DNA of 64,000 nucleotides. Source: Desulfobacteraceae bacterium UBA2174. GTDB lineage: Bacteria; Desulfobacterota; Desulfobacteria; Desulfobacterales; UBA2174. The stretch spans positions 174,637 to 238,636 of the forward strand of contig DCWA01000023.1 in assembly GCA_002327445.1 (NCBI GenBank). The letters run 5' to 3'. Made by a program: the position numbers and the translations under genes. Below the pieces are notes generated by a model. It saw nothing but the letters and a program-made list of their open reading frames with translations, did not search any database and was not told the origin of the DNA. Of the stretch, positions 24,450 through 33,573 are shown piece after piece (within the stretch, counting starts at the first letter, position 1; each line of letters opens with the position of its first letter).

Positions 24450-26183
24450 ATGAAAAAGATCGTCGCCATTGTGCTGCTCGTGGCCGCCGCCGGCGCCATT
24501 TGGTTCTACACCCGGCCGCCGGAAGAAATGCTTCAGCCAGCTCAGGTGCTGCCCCGGGACACCCTGGTGATGATCGAGGCGGTGGACCTGAAGGAAAGCC
24601 TGGATGAATTCAGGGCCGGTCCACTGGGTCAGGCCATTTCCGGAATCGACTGGGCGGCCTGCATGCAAGCCTTTAACGCGGCGCCGGAGGAGGTCCGGCG
24701 GATGCAGCAACTTCAAGCCCAATTGTCGGCGGCTGTCGACAGCCTGTGGTTCGATGCGCTTTTCGGCGACCGGGCGGTCCTTGCGGTCTTGACACCGCCA
24801 ACGACCGATCCTTCCGTACCGCCGGAAACCATCTGGCGCCAAACCGCCCTGATACTGCTCCAGTCCCACCCTTCGTCCGAGATGATTCAGTGGATCGGCA
24901 AGATGTTTGCCGGCAACGTCACCATCAGCCCGGTCGAAATGGACGGCGTCCGCATGGACAAGGTCGAGGCGCCCGACACCCCGGCCTTTTTCGTCGCAAT
25001 TCGCCATGGCCTGATGCTGGCGGCCCTGGAACCGGCACCCATCGTTCGCTGCCTGGCCCCAAAGGCCGATAATCGGGCGAATCTGGTCGACTCACCCGAT
25101 TTCGCATCGCTCCGGGAGGAAATGAAATTGCCGGGCACGGCCCGCTCCTTTGCCTGGATCGACCTGCACCAGATCTACGACCACTGGGTGGCGCCGCTGC
25201 AACGCCAGGGCGTGGAGGACGTCGCCGCCAAAGAGGTGTTGAAACTGTGGGACGGCTTCAACCGTGCCAAACCGGTGATCGCCGCCGCGGGAACAAGGGA
25301 CGGGGACCTGTCGCACCAGCGCTGGCGTCTTCGCTACAACGCCGCCGACCTGTCGCCGAAGGCGGCCCGCATGTTTGAAATCCCGCCCCAACCCAACGCC
25401 ACCCTGGCATGGATCCCCGATCGGCTGCTCTACTACGGGTGGCATAACAACCTGCGCCAGGTGATCGAATCCGTCGCCGACCTTTCCCGCCTCGACGCCG
25501 GCCAAGCCACCGAATTTCGGCAAAAATTTGTCGCTGGCACCGGCGTGTCCTTCGAGGATGCAGTGGGCGCCTTCGGCGACCAGTTCGCCTTGCTGATCCA
25601 GGATGTCCATACCGGGGGCCTGTTTCCGGTGCCGATCCTGGCCTTGATGGCCGAGGCGGAAAAGCCGGAAATCATTGAGCAGCTGGTGGCGACAGCCGCC
25701 TCGACATCCCAGCTCACCCTCGCCACGGAGCAACACGGGCAAACCCTCATCCGCTATCTGGCCCTCCCCTACGGCGAGAATCTCAGCCCTGCCTTCGCGT
25801 TTCGCGACGGGTTCTGGATGGTGGCGTCCAACCGGCAGCTTCTCAAAACCCTCCTGGCAGAATCGCAAGCCGGAGCATCGCTGGTGCAGGACCCGATGTT
25901 CAAGGCGGTGGACAAGGGGCTGTCCGAAGCCAGCAACAAGGTGACGTTCCTGCGGGTGGACCGCATCGCCGCCAAGACCAAGGAGATTGCCACCTGGGGC
26001 CTGTCTCTGGCGATGATGAGCGGCAAGGTGAAAAACCCCCGCCAGATCACTTGCCTCTCCGACGATGTCCTCACGCCGATTTTGGACGCCCTGGCGCGCT
26101 ACCCGGCCATGGGATCGAGAACCGTCAACGAGGCGAACACCGTCCAGGCGGATACGTACGTGCGGATGCCCCCGGTCCCCTAA
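24450..26183 (+). CDS. Uncharacterised membrane-anchored protein, DUF3352-like
   Basis: A 577-aa protein with one N-terminal membrane segment (IVAIVLLVAAAGAIWFY) and a large domain outside the cytoplasm. The opening LPRDTLVMIEAVDLKESLDEF and later repeated 'residue-level' blocks resemble the DUF3352 family of bacterial surface proteins, which is a tentative match by eye. The start at 24450 has AGGAG 8 nt upstream; an in-frame ATG 30 codons earlier is not supported. It meets the next gene tail to tail with a 4-nt overlap. Confidence 0.8.
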   Translation: MKKIVAIVLLVAAAGAIWFYTRPPEEMLQPAQVLPRDTLVMIEAVDLKESLDEFRAGPLGQAISGIDWAACMQAFNAAPEEVRRMQQLQAQLSAAVDSLWFDALFGDRAVLAVLTPPTTDPSVPPETIWRQTALILLQSHPSSEMIQWIGKMFAGNVTISPVEMDGVRMDKVEAPDTPAFFVAIRHGLMLAALEPAPIVRCLAPKADNRANLVDSPDFASLREEMKLPGTARSFAWIDLHQIYDHWVAPLQRQGVEDVAAKEVLKLWDGFNRAKPVIAAAGTRDGDLSHQRWRLRYNAADLSPKAARMFEIPPQPNATLAWIPDRLLYYGWHNNLRQVIESVADLSRLDAGQATEFRQKFVAGTGVSFEDAVGAFGDQFALLIQDVHTGGLFPVPILALMAEAEKPEIIEQLVATAASTSQLTLATEQHGQTLIRYLALPYGENLSPAFAFRDGFWMVASNRQLLKTLLAESQAGASLVQDPMFKAVDKGLSEASNKVTFLRVDRIAAKTKEIATWGLSLAMMSGKVKNPRQITCLSDDVLTPILDALARYPAMGSRTVNEANTVQADTYVRMPPVP

Positions 26184-26806
26184 ACCGTTTCCGCATCGAG
26201 GTTCGGGCCCGGGGAAACCGGCCGCGCCGGATGGGCATAGCTCCTTTCTCCGGCCACCACCACGAGGCACTCGGCCTCCCCCTCGCCCCGATTTTGCACC
26301 CGATGGGGAACCGATGGATCGAAATGGACCGCATCGCCGACCTCCAGATGGATGGTGTCGCGGCCGATGACAAAATCCACCGTTCCGCTGAGCACCATCA
26401 GGAATTCCTCACCGGGATGGTCGAAGAGCATTTTGGGAATTTTTTTGACTGGCGGATGCCGGATGACGAAAGCCTCGATGAGGTGCAGGTCCTTGGCTTT
26501 GTTGAAGGTCCAGTAGGTGAAGCCGATCTGGGCACCGGGGCGCACCGCTTGGAGGCGCTGGTCGCGCCGGGTGACCGCCACCCGCTGCTCCGCCTGTGAG
26601 GGTTCCTCTTCGAAAAATACGCCGATGGGGACGTCGAGGGCCTGGGCAATTTTGGAGAGGGTGGCAATGGGCGGCGAACATTGGTTGTTCTCGAGACGGG
26701 AGAGCATTGCGCGTGAGATCCCGGCGATTTCTCCCAGCCGCTCCAGGGTCAGGCCCTTGGATTTGCGGATTTCCCGCATCCGGCGGGCAATCTGCTGCTC
26801 GATCAT
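26180..26806 (-). CDS. XRE-type transcriptional regulator with cupin domain
   Basis: A 208-aa DNA-binding regulator: helix-turn-helix at residues about 5-60 (MREIRKSKGLTLERLGEIAG...SRAMLSRLENNQCSPP) and a C-terminal cupin sensing domain (FDHPGEEFLMVLSGTVDFVIG, then VHFDPSVPHRVQNRGEGEAECLVV). Regulators of this shape usually control small-molecule uptake or catabolism. The gene is divergent from the dctPQM TRAP operon starting at 27299, so regulating that operon is the natural guess; it is inferred only from position. Confidence 0.9.
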   Translation of the reverse strand: MIEQQIARRMREIRKSKGLTLERLGEIAGISRAMLSRLENNQCSPPIATLSKIAQALDVPIGVFFEEEPSQAEQRVAVTRRDQRLQAVRPGAQIGFTYWTFNKAKDLHLIEAFVIRHPPVKKIPKMLFDHPGEEFLMVLSGTVDFVIGRDTIHLEVGDAVHFDPSVPHRVQNRGEGEAECLVVVAGERSYAHPARPVSPGPNLDAETV

Positions 26807-27298
26807 CGATTTTCCTCGTCTGTGAGGATGATAACCCGCCGCCTCCAGGAGATCCCTCGCCGCTGCGCCCCTCGGGATGACACCCTCTTTCTTCTGTCAT
26901 TCCGAACGCAGTGAGGAACCTTGCCGCCTCCAGGAGATCCCGCGTCGCTGGGCGCCTCGGGACGGCAGCGGAACGCACGCTTCAGCTGTTCGATCGAATT
27001 GAAAAAGCCTGCCGCGGCAATCGGTTGTGGGATTACCTGCCTCCATTTGCGCATTCTCGAATACTGGTAGGGCACCTGATGCCATACAACCTGAAATCGC
27101 TTGACTTCAACCATGGAGTTACATTATCTGCAACTAATTTAATTTTGTTAAACTCTGCAACGAAATTCGCTTCAATTCCTGGAATTTTCGGACAACCCGG
27201 CTCCGGGCACCGCCGGGCAAACCCGACGGACCCGTTTCGTTGGGCGCCAGTGTCCGTTGGCGCCATCGGTCGGAACCTGTTTCCTTAAAGGAGGTCTT
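26807..27298. other. Intergenic region between cupin regulator and TRAP operon
   Basis: 492 nt. The first part (26836-26965) holds the interspersed repeat; the middle (27000-27180) is AT-richer than its surroundings and is the likely place for the divergent promoters; no operator palindrome was recognised. Confidence 0.5.
26836..26965. repeat. Interspersed intergenic repeat, two tandem copies
   Basis: Two head-to-tail units, each reading GCCGCCTCCAGGAGATCCC then CGCTG and CTCGGGA, separated by TCATTCCGAACGCAGTGAGGA. Same family as 7328-7406 and 14262-14427. Confidence 0.7.
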
Positions 27299-28273
27299 AT
27301 GCGCAAATCGATGCACCTTTTCATGGCCGTCGTTTTTCTGGCCGCTCTGGCCGGGACCGCCGGCGCCCAGACCCAGATCAACATCGCCACCGTCGTCAAC
27401 CCCGATTTCGTCCATACCCGGTCCTGCTACTGGTTCAAGGAATGCGTGGAGCAGGCCCTGCCGGGCAAGTATGTCGTCAACGTCCATCACTCCGCCGCCC
27501 TGGGCAGCGAGACCCAGGTCCTGCAGCAGATCCAGTTGGGCACGACCCAGATGTCGGTGTGCACCACGGCCCCCATCGAAGCCTTCGTGCCGGAGATCAA
27601 GGCATTGGAGATGCCTTTCGTGCTACCTTCCTACGAAGCGGCCGACAAGGTCCTCGACGGCCCCGTCGGCCAGGAGCTGGGCAAAAAGTTTGAAAAATCG
27701 GGATTCATGGCGTTGGCCTTCCTCGACAACGGTTTCCGCAACGTCACCAACGCCAAGCGCCCGGTGAAAGGCCCGGCCGATCTCAAGGGCCTGAAGATCC
27801 GCACCATGGAGGCCCCCACGCATCTGGCGATCTGGCGCGCCATCGGCGCCAACCCCACCCCCATGGCCTGGCCCATCTTCACCCAGCTCCAGCAGGGGGT
27901 GATCGACGGCCAGGAGAACCCCATCGCGGTCATTCACGCCGCCAAGATGCCCGAGGCAGGCCAGAAATACCTCACCTTGACCCGGCACGTGTACTCGGCC
28001 CTCGTCTTCGTGGCCAACAAGGCATTCATCGACAGTCTGCCCGCCGCCGACCGCCAGATCGTTCTCGATTGCGCCCGCAAGTCCGCCCTGCGGGGGCGCC
28101 AGTTCATCCGCGACAACGAGGCACGGCAGTTGGCCGAACTGCAGGCCGCCGGGATGCAGGTGGAAATGAATCCGGACCTGGAAGCCTTCCGCAAGGCCAC
28201 GGCCCCGGTGATCGCCAGCGCTTCCGGGGAGACGAAAAAGCTGGTCGAGCAGATCCAGCAGACGGTGAAGTAA
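27299..28273 (+). CDS. dctP: TRAP transporter solute-binding protein (DctP family)
   Basis: Periplasmic substrate-binding subunit, 324 aa, with a signal peptide (MRKSMHLFMAVVFLAALAGT) cleaved near residue 24. The DctP core appears in LKGLKIRTMEAPTHLAIWRAIGANPTPMAWPIF, with the conserved Arg that grips the carboxylate, and in LQQGVIDGQENPI. AAAGGAGG lies 6 nt upstream of the ATG. It forms an operon with DctQ and DctM. The ligand is probably an organic acid; no finer call is possible. Confidence 0.95.
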   Translation: MRKSMHLFMAVVFLAALAGTAGAQTQINIATVVNPDFVHTRSCYWFKECVEQALPGKYVVNVHHSAALGSETQVLQQIQLGTTQMSVCTTAPIEAFVPEIKALEMPFVLPSYEAADKVLDGPVGQELGKKFEKSGFMALAFLDNGFRNVTNAKRPVKGPADLKGLKIRTMEAPTHLAIWRAIGANPTPMAWPIFTQLQQGVIDGQENPIAVIHAAKMPEAGQKYLTLTRHVYSALVFVANKAFIDSLPAADRQIVLDCARKSALRGRQFIRDNEARQLAELQAAGMQVEMNPDLEAFRKATAPVIASASGETKKLVEQIQQTVK

Positions 28274-28276
28274 GGA

Positions 28277-28335
28277 AGGTTTGAAGTTCAAGGTTCAAGG
28301 TTCAAGGTTCAAGGTTTGAGGTTTGAGGTTTGAGG
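28277..28335. repeat. GGTTCAA heptamer tract between dctP and dctQ
   Basis: About seven units of AGGTTCA / AGGTTTG directly after the dctP stop. It is the reverse complement of the TTGAACC tract at 18420-18480. Confidence 0.75.
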
Positions 28336-28347
28336 TGGGAAACCGCC

Positions 28348-28824
28348 ATGGCGCTGATTGAAACGGCCAGTGAAACGATCAACCGCTGGGTCGAGCGGGT
28401 GCTCTTGGTCATCGGAGCGGCGATCTGTCTGATTCTGTTCGCCCAGGTGATCTTCCGTTACGCCGGGGCATCCCTGGGCTGGTCGGAGGAGGTGAGCCGT
28501 CACCTCCTCGTGGCCATTACTTTCCTCGGAGGAACGGTGGCCTACAAGCGGGCCAGCTTCATCGGCCTCCAGGGTCTGGGCAACCACCTGGGGCCGGCGG
28601 TGCAGCGGATCATCGTGATGGGGCTGCAGGTCCTGACCCTGGCCCTGTTCGTGCTGATCGCCTGGTTCGGCATCGTTTACACCATCAAGGCGGCCGAGCA
28701 CACTTCGGCCGCCCTGCAGATTCCCATGTCGATCCCCTTCGGCGTCATTCCCCTGGCCGCCTTGATCTTCGTCATCCACGTGCTTGCCGACATGGCCCGC
28801 AGCTTCGGAGTCCGGCGCCCATGA
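28348..28824 (+). CDS. dctQ: TRAP transporter small permease (DctQ family)
   Basis: A 158-aa membrane protein with four hydrophobic segments (VLLVIGAAICLILFAQVIF first). The family hallmarks WSEEVSRHLLV and the RxxF-type RASFIGL are present. The start at 28348 (MALIETA) has GGGA 6-9 nt upstream; a TTG six codons earlier is possible. It overlaps dctM by 4 nt. Confidence 0.92.
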   Translation: MALIETASETINRWVERVLLVIGAAICLILFAQVIFRYAGASLGWSEEVSRHLLVAITFLGGTVAYKRASFIGLQGLGNHLGPAVQRIIVMGLQVLTLALFVLIAWFGIVYTIKAAEHTSAALQIPMSIPFGVIPLAALIFVIHVLADMARSFGVRRP

Positions 28825-30125
28825 TCGTCGTTTTGCTCTTCGCCAGCCTCTTTCTCCTCATCGCCCTGGGGCTGCCCATCGCCCTGTCCATCGGATTGCC
28901 CGCCATCGGGTTGATGCTCACCCCGGGAGTCTTTCCGGCCGGGGTGCAGATTTCGGCGCTGGGCCAGACGATCATCCAACTCCTCTTTGCCGGGGTGGAC
29001 TCGTTCGATCTCCTCGCCGTCCCCCTGTTCATGCTGGCCGGCTCGATCATGGAAACCGGCGGCATTTCCCGGCAGCTCATCGATTTCGCCGACAGCCTCG
29101 TCGGTTGGCTCCACGGAGGGCTCGCCTGCGCCGTCATCGTGGCCTCGATGTTTTTCGCCGGAATTTCCGGCTCGGCGGCCGCCGACACCGCGGCCCTGGG
29201 CGCCATCGCCATCCCGGCCATGATCCGCCAGGGCTACCCGGCCGCCTTCTCGGCGGCGCTGGTGGCCGCGGGCGGTGCCATCGGCGTGATCATTCCGCCG
29301 TCGGTGCCCATGGTGATCTTCGGTTTTCTCACCAACGTCTCCATCGCCCGGCTATTTGCCGGCGGCATGCTGGTAGGCGCGCTTTTCGGCCTCTCTTTCA
29401 TGGCCCTGGCGGTGTGGACATCGTGGCGCAACGGCTACGGCACCCGGTCCCCGTTTTCCTTCGCCCGGCTCCGGTCGGCTTTCAAGGATGCCTTCTTCGC
29501 CCTGGGCGCGCCGGTGACCGTGCTGGGCGGGATTCTCTCCGGGATCGTGACCGTCACCGAGGCCGCGGCCCTGGCCGTTTTTTACGCCCTCTTCGTCTCC
29601 ACGGCGGTCAACCGGAAACTCGGATGGAAGGACTTGCCGGGCCTGATCGTCCGCTCCCAGACCGTGGCGGCCACCATCCTGTTCATCATCGCCATGGCCA
29701 AGGTCTTCACCTGGCTGGTGGCGATGCAGCAAACCACCCAACTGGTGCAGAACCTCATCACTTCCCTGGCCCTGCCGTCCTGGGGGCTCCTGCTCCTCGT
29801 CATGGCCGGCCTTCTCGTACTGGGTTGCGTCATGGAGACCACCGCGGCCTTGATCCTGCTGGTGCCGGTGCTGGCCTCCCTCTCGCCCCAAATGGGCGTC
29901 GACCCGACCCAATTCGGTGTCCTGATGGTGGTCAACCTGGCCGTCGGCATGCTGACACCGCCCGTGGGAATCTGCCTCTTCGTGAGCTGCGGGATCTCCG
30001 GTCTGCCCCTTGGCCAGGTGAGCCGGGTCGCCCTCCCCTTCGTGGCCGTGGCCTTGCTGGCTCTGCTGATCTCCTGCTTCTGGCCGCCGTTGACCCTCTG
30101 GCTGCCGTCGATCATTTACGGATAG
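28821..30125 (+). CDS. dctM: TRAP transporter large permease (DctM family)
   Basis: A 434-aa inner-membrane transport subunit with about twelve hydrophobic segments. Typical sequences: FAGVDSFDLLAVPLFMLAGSIM, SGSAAADTAALGAIAIPAM, GVIIPPSVPMVIFG and NLAVGMLTPPVGICLFVSCG. The ATG overlaps the dctQ stop (ATGA). It completes a tripartite Na-coupled uptake system. Confidence 0.95.
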   Translation: MIVVLLFASLFLLIALGLPIALSIGLPAIGLMLTPGVFPAGVQISALGQTIIQLLFAGVDSFDLLAVPLFMLAGSIMETGGISRQLIDFADSLVGWLHGGLACAVIVASMFFAGISGSAAADTAALGAIAIPAMIRQGYPAAFSAALVAAGGAIGVIIPPSVPMVIFGFLTNVSIARLFAGGMLVGALFGLSFMALAVWTSWRNGYGTRSPFSFARLRSAFKDAFFALGAPVTVLGGILSGIVTVTEAAALAVFYALFVSTAVNRKLGWKDLPGLIVRSQTVAATILFIIAMAKVFTWLVAMQQTTQLVQNLITSLALPSWGLLLLVMAGLLVLGCVMETTAALILLVPVLASLSPQMGVDPTQFGVLMVVNLAVGMLTPPVGICLFVSCGISGLPLGQVSRVALPFVAVALLALLISCFWPPLTLWLPSIIYG

Positions 30126-30265
30126 CCGTACAGCCGCTCCAAGAGACACGCTGCCGCGCAAACCAAGGGACTTTCCCCTGCGGGGAAGCAGTCGGGTTCT
30201 TCACCCTCGGGGAGCTGTGGCGGAGGGGGTTTGGGCAGGACTCGTCGTGCCTGCGGCGCCTGGGT

Positions 30266-30345
30266 GTCATTCCGAAGGCCCTGAGAAATCTGGCCACCTC
30301 CAAAGAAATTCCTCGGCGCGGGGAATTTGCGATTACCGCCCCGAC
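30266..30345. repeat. Interspersed intergenic repeat, degenerate copy
   Basis: The 233-nt gap after dctM contains GTCATTCCGAAGGCCCTGAG...CACCTCCAAAGAAATTCCTCG, a diverged unit of the family seen at 26836-26965. Nothing else was recognised in this gap. Confidence 0.45.
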
Positions 30346-30358
30346 AGGCGCATGGCGC

Positions 30359-30514
30359 CTACGACCGGTAGATGCGGTTGGCCAGGTCCACGAACCAGGG
30401 CGGCCGCTGGACCACCACGTAGACGAGCACCAACCCGGTGATCGGCAGCGGAATCAACACATCCACCACGCACAGCAGAATCAATCCCACCAGGACCTTG
30501 TTGCGGATATTCAT
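30359..30514 (-). CDS. Small membrane protein, 51 aa
   Basis: Starts MNIRNKVLVGLILLCVVDVL with one or two hydrophobic segments split by a Pro (LIPLPITGLVLVYVVV) and ends in a short polar tail (RPPWFVDLANRIYRS). GGGAG lies 8 nt before the ATG at 30514, which decides the start; an ATG ten codons earlier has no such site. The function is unknown; similar small proteins of about 50-60 aa occur widely. Confidence 0.7.
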   Translation of the reverse strand: MNIRNKVLVGLILLCVVDVLIPLPITGLVLVYVVVQRPPWFVDLANRIYRS

Positions 30515-30579
30515 GGCCGGCTCCCTTCTCCGGGCGGTAACCATTTATCAGCAGGCCAGGCCGAAATTTGCGTGTCCCG

Positions 30580-30837
30580 TCACCGCGCTTGGCCTTTGGC
30601 GACCAAATTGGGTTCCACCTGCTGAGATGAACACGGGCACTCGTCGGTCGTCACGAGCGACACCCGAGAACCAATGGCGATGGTTGTATAGTGGCGGGCA
30701 GCCGCGTCTTTGGGCGCATCAACGGCCGAGGGGGCGGCCAATTCGGCGGTGGCCGGAGCGTTGGAGGCGCCGTCTTTTCCTGTTTCCATGAAAAACGGAA
30801 GCCTTTCCCTGTGCTGGCTCACACCGACCGGCGCCAT
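30580..30837 (-). CDS. Doubtful 85-aa ORF
   Basis: An ORF with a well-placed GGGAG 8 nt before its ATG, in an otherwise empty gap (30515-30928). The product (MAPVGVSQHRERLPFFMETG and an Ala/Asp-rich middle) has no recognised domain, membrane segment or signal. The ribosome binding site is the only support. Confidence 0.3.
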   Translation of the reverse strand: MAPVGVSQHRERLPFFMETGKDGASNAPATAELAAPSAVDAPKDAAARHYTTIAIGSRVSLVTTDECPCSSQQVEPNLVAKGQAR

Positions 30838-30928
30838 GACGGGCTCCCGCCAAGGTCATTGAATTTTTGGAAAGATATTGTACAAAATGCATCTCTGCAA
30901 GTTTACCCCCAGCCACCCGCAAATACGT

Positions 30929-31939
30929 CTACAACTTTTCCAGCCGCTGTACCAGCCAGCGCTCGTACCAGGGGCGCAGGCCAGCCTCCAGGAAGCCGTT
31001 GTGTCCGCCGTGGGGGTGAATGATGCGCTCGACGTGAGGGTTTTCCGGCAGGGCCGTCAGGTCGGCCACCGGGATCACCGGATCGTCGACGGCGGTGATC
31101 GCCGCGGTGGGCACCCGGATGCGCTGAAAGACGGCAGGTGTGACGGCGTAAGCGGCCAGGTAACTGCGGGCATCCCGGTAAGTGCTCACCCGAGGAATGA
31201 GCTGCTCGGTCATTTCCATCAGGTTCATTTCCGGAGGAATGTCCGAAAAGTCGTAGCGCTTGGGAAACAGGGCCTGCTTGCGCTGCAGGGAGCGGCGCCA
31301 CTTGCGCCGGAAGTACCACAGCAGGGCCGGGTGCCGGTCGATGCTTTCGGTGGAATGGATCGGATCGATGGCCGGACTGACAGCGACCACCTGACGTATG
31401 TTCACCGGCGGCGCCGCACCCCACCGGCCCGCGATGCGCAGAGCGAAGTTGCCGCCCAGGGAGAAACCGCACAACGCCACCTGCAGGTGAGGCACCTCGC
31501 CGGCCAACCGGGTCACCGCCTCCACGACTTCATCGAGGTAGACGGCGAGAAAAACACCCTCGTTGAGATGATGGCTCGGACCGTGGTCGCGCAGGTTGAG
31601 CCGGAACACATTGTAGCCGGCCCGATACAAGCTGGCGGCGGTGGTCCGGACATAGGTGGAATCGCTGCTGCCTTCCCAGCCGTGGATCAGCACCACGCGC
31701 CCCCTGGGCGCCGGGTGGGGCAGATCGAACCCCAGCAGCCGCACCCCTTTTGTGGTGGTGAGAATCCGGCGCCGCGATGCGCTCAAAACATCGCCGGTAT
31801 GCCGGGCCCTCAGGCGTAGACTGGCCAGCCCGGTCTGGAGCCAACGGTTGCGAAGCCAGCCGGGAGGGAGGTAGGCCCTTTTCGTCGCTGTTTCTTGCGT
31901 TATCACTGCGGTAAAATGGTGGACCCAGCTCAGTCGCAT
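30929..31939 (-). CDS. YheT-like alpha/beta hydrolase
   Basis: A 336-aa protein of the YheT/EMB8 group of alpha/beta hydrolases. VLIHGWEGSSDSTYVRTTAASLY is the first strand and oxyanion region, CGFSLGGNFALR the nucleophile elbow (GxSxG with Ser), DDPVIPVAD carries the Asp, and HPHGGHNGF the catalytic His, so the triad is complete. The physiological substrate is unknown; some members are esterases. The start at 31939 overlaps the preceding gene's stop by 10 nt; longer in-frame starts run antiparallel to nothing but through the DUF3617 gene in another frame. Confidence 0.88.
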   Translation of the reverse strand: MRLSWVHHFTAVITQETATKRAYLPPGWLRNRWLQTGLASLRLRARHTGDVLSASRRRILTTTKGVRLLGFDLPHPAPRGRVVLIHGWEGSSDSTYVRTTAASLYRAGYNVFRLNLRDHGPSHHLNEGVFLAVYLDEVVEAVTRLAGEVPHLQVALCGFSLGGNFALRIAGRWGAAPPVNIRQVVAVSPAIDPIHSTESIDRHPALLWYFRRKWRRSLQRKQALFPKRYDFSDIPPEMNLMEMTEQLIPRVSTYRDARSYLAAYAVTPAVFQRIRVPTAAITAVDDPVIPVADLTALPENPHVERIIHPHGGHNGFLEAGLRPWYERWLVQRLEKL

Positions 31940-32364
31940 GGACCGATCCACCGGCCTTTGAGCTGGTTGGTGATTTCCAGGTTCTGCCCGGGAATATTCG
32001 TCTGGACCGCCCCCTCGAAGCTCGTCCCATGGTAGGTGATCCGCCCGCTGGAAGTGATCTTGCCTTCCTCGCTGTCGCAGATCATCTTCCAGCTCACCGT
32101 ATCCCCTTCGACCCGGACATCCTTGGTCTGGCAATTGCCCTGCTGGGTTGGGCTGGGATCCTCCGGAACCGGCGCGTCGTCCTTGAGACACTGGGTCTGG
32201 GTGATCGACATACCGCTCATCCCCGCCGGCATCCCCGGCATCTGCATGGCGCTGGTGATCTCCCACTTGCCCGGTTTCATGTTGACCTGACCGCCGGCGA
32301 TGGCCTGACCGGCCAGGACTGCCATCATCACTGCCGCCAGCATCAGAACCCACTTGGTGCGCAT
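31930..32364 (-). CDS. DUF3617-family exported protein
   Basis: A 144-aa protein with a clear signal peptide (LMLAAVMMAVLAGQAIAG) and a mature domain typical of DUF3617: MKPGKWEITSAMQMPGMP, two Cys in CLKDD and NCQTKD, DTVSWKMIC and the G-x-ITYHG strand. Likely periplasmic; function unknown. GGAGG precedes the ATG. It overlaps the YheT-like hydrolase start, so the two are coupled. Confidence 0.85.
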   Translation of the reverse strand: MRTKWVLMLAAVMMAVLAGQAIAGGQVNMKPGKWEITSAMQMPGMPAGMSGMSITQTQCLKDDAPVPEDPSPTQQGNCQTKDVRVEGDTVSWKMICDSEEGKITSSGRITYHGTSFEGAVQTNIPGQNLEITNQLKGRWIGPCD

Positions 32365-32454
32365 GGAATGGCCTCCTCGATGGGTTTGGAATCCGTCGGG
32401 GCAGTGTCGCGCGGGACCGTTCCGGCGGATGCAATGAGCCCTTTCAGACCGCCT

Positions 32455-33573
32455 CTATCGGCCCAAATGAGCTCTGACAATGTTGAAAATGCGCCGAATC
32501 GGCTCGGCCGCGCCCCAGAGCAACTGGTCGCCCACGGTAAACAGGGACAGAAACTCCGGGCCGAAATTCATCTTGCGGATGCGGCCCACCGGTACGGTGA
32601 GGGTGCCGGTGACCGCCGCGGGGCTCAACTCCCTCAGGGTGGCCGCCTTCTCGTTGGGCACCACCCGCACCCAGTCGTTGCCGCCGCCGATCAGTGCCTC
32701 GATGTCGGCCAAGGGCACATTCCGCGTCAGGCGGATGGTCAACCCCTGGCTGTGGCAGCGCATGGCGCCGACCCGGACGCAGATGCCGTCGACGGGAATC
32801 GGTGGATCGCAGCCGAGAATCTTGTTGGTCTCGGCAACGCCCTTCCATTCCTCGCGGGTCTGGCCGTTTTCCATGGGGGTGTCGATCCAGGGAATCAGGC
32901 TGCCTGCCAGGGGGGCGCCGAAACTGGCCGTTGGATAATCCGGATCCTGCAGGGCCGCCAGCACCCGCCGATCCAGTTCCAGAATGGCCGCGGCCGGGTC
33001 GTCCAGCAGGGGGTGGGCCGCATCGCCGACAAAGCGCATCTGGGCCACCAGCTCGCGCATGTTCTTGGCACCGGCCCCGGAAGCGGCTTGGTAGGTCATG
33101 GTGGAAATCCAGGAGACCAGCCCCTCGCGGAACAGCGCGTTGATGGCCATGAGCATCAGGCTCACGGTGCAATTGCCGCCGATGAAGTCTCTCTTGCCTT
33201 CAGCCAGCGCTTGGTCGATTACGGGACGGTTGACCGGGTCCAAAACGATAGTGCTCTCGGGGGCCATGCGCAGGGCCGAGGCCGCGTCTAACCAGTATCC
33301 CGTCCAGCCGGCGCTGCGCAGTTGCGGATAGACGGCCTTGGTATAGTCGCCCCCCTGGCAGGTGACGATGACATCCAGGGGACGCAGGGCCTCCAGGTCG
33401 CCGGCGTCCATCACCGGCGGCGCGTCCAGGCCCACCGGCGGCGCGGGCTGCCCAACCTGTGAAGTGGAGAAGAAAAAGGGCGAAAATCCGTGAAAATCGT
33501 TCTCGGTTCGCATCCGGTCCATCAACACCGAACCGACCATCCCGCGCCATCCGACAAATCCGACCCGCAACAT
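32455..33573 (-). CDS. asd: Aspartate-semialdehyde dehydrogenase
   Basis: NADPH-dependent reduction of aspartyl phosphate, the entry to Lys, Thr and Met synthesis. The 372-aa enzyme resembles the Gram-negative type: MLRVGFVGWRGMVGSVLMDRM, FFSTSQVG, CQGGDYT, the catalytic Cys in GGNCTVSLML (about residue 134), and RVGAMRCHSQGLTIRL with the catalytic His. The start at 33573 has AAAGGAAG upstream and matches the family; an in-frame ATG 50 codons earlier does not. Confidence 0.95.
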   Translation of the reverse strand: MLRVGFVGWRGMVGSVLMDRMRTENDFHGFSPFFFSTSQVGQPAPPVGLDAPPVMDAGDLEALRPLDVIVTCQGGDYTKAVYPQLRSAGWTGYWLDAASALRMAPESTIVLDPVNRPVIDQALAEGKRDFIGGNCTVSLMLMAINALFREGLVSWISTMTYQAASGAGAKNMRELVAQMRFVGDAAHPLLDDPAAAILELDRRVLAALQDPDYPTASFGAPLAGSLIPWIDTPMENGQTREEWKGVAETNKILGCDPPIPVDGICVRVGAMRCHSQGLTIRLTRNVPLADIEALIGGGNDWVRVVPNEKAATLRELSPAAVTGTLTVPVGRIRKMNFGPEFLSLFTVGDQLLWGAAEPIRRIFNIVRAHLGR

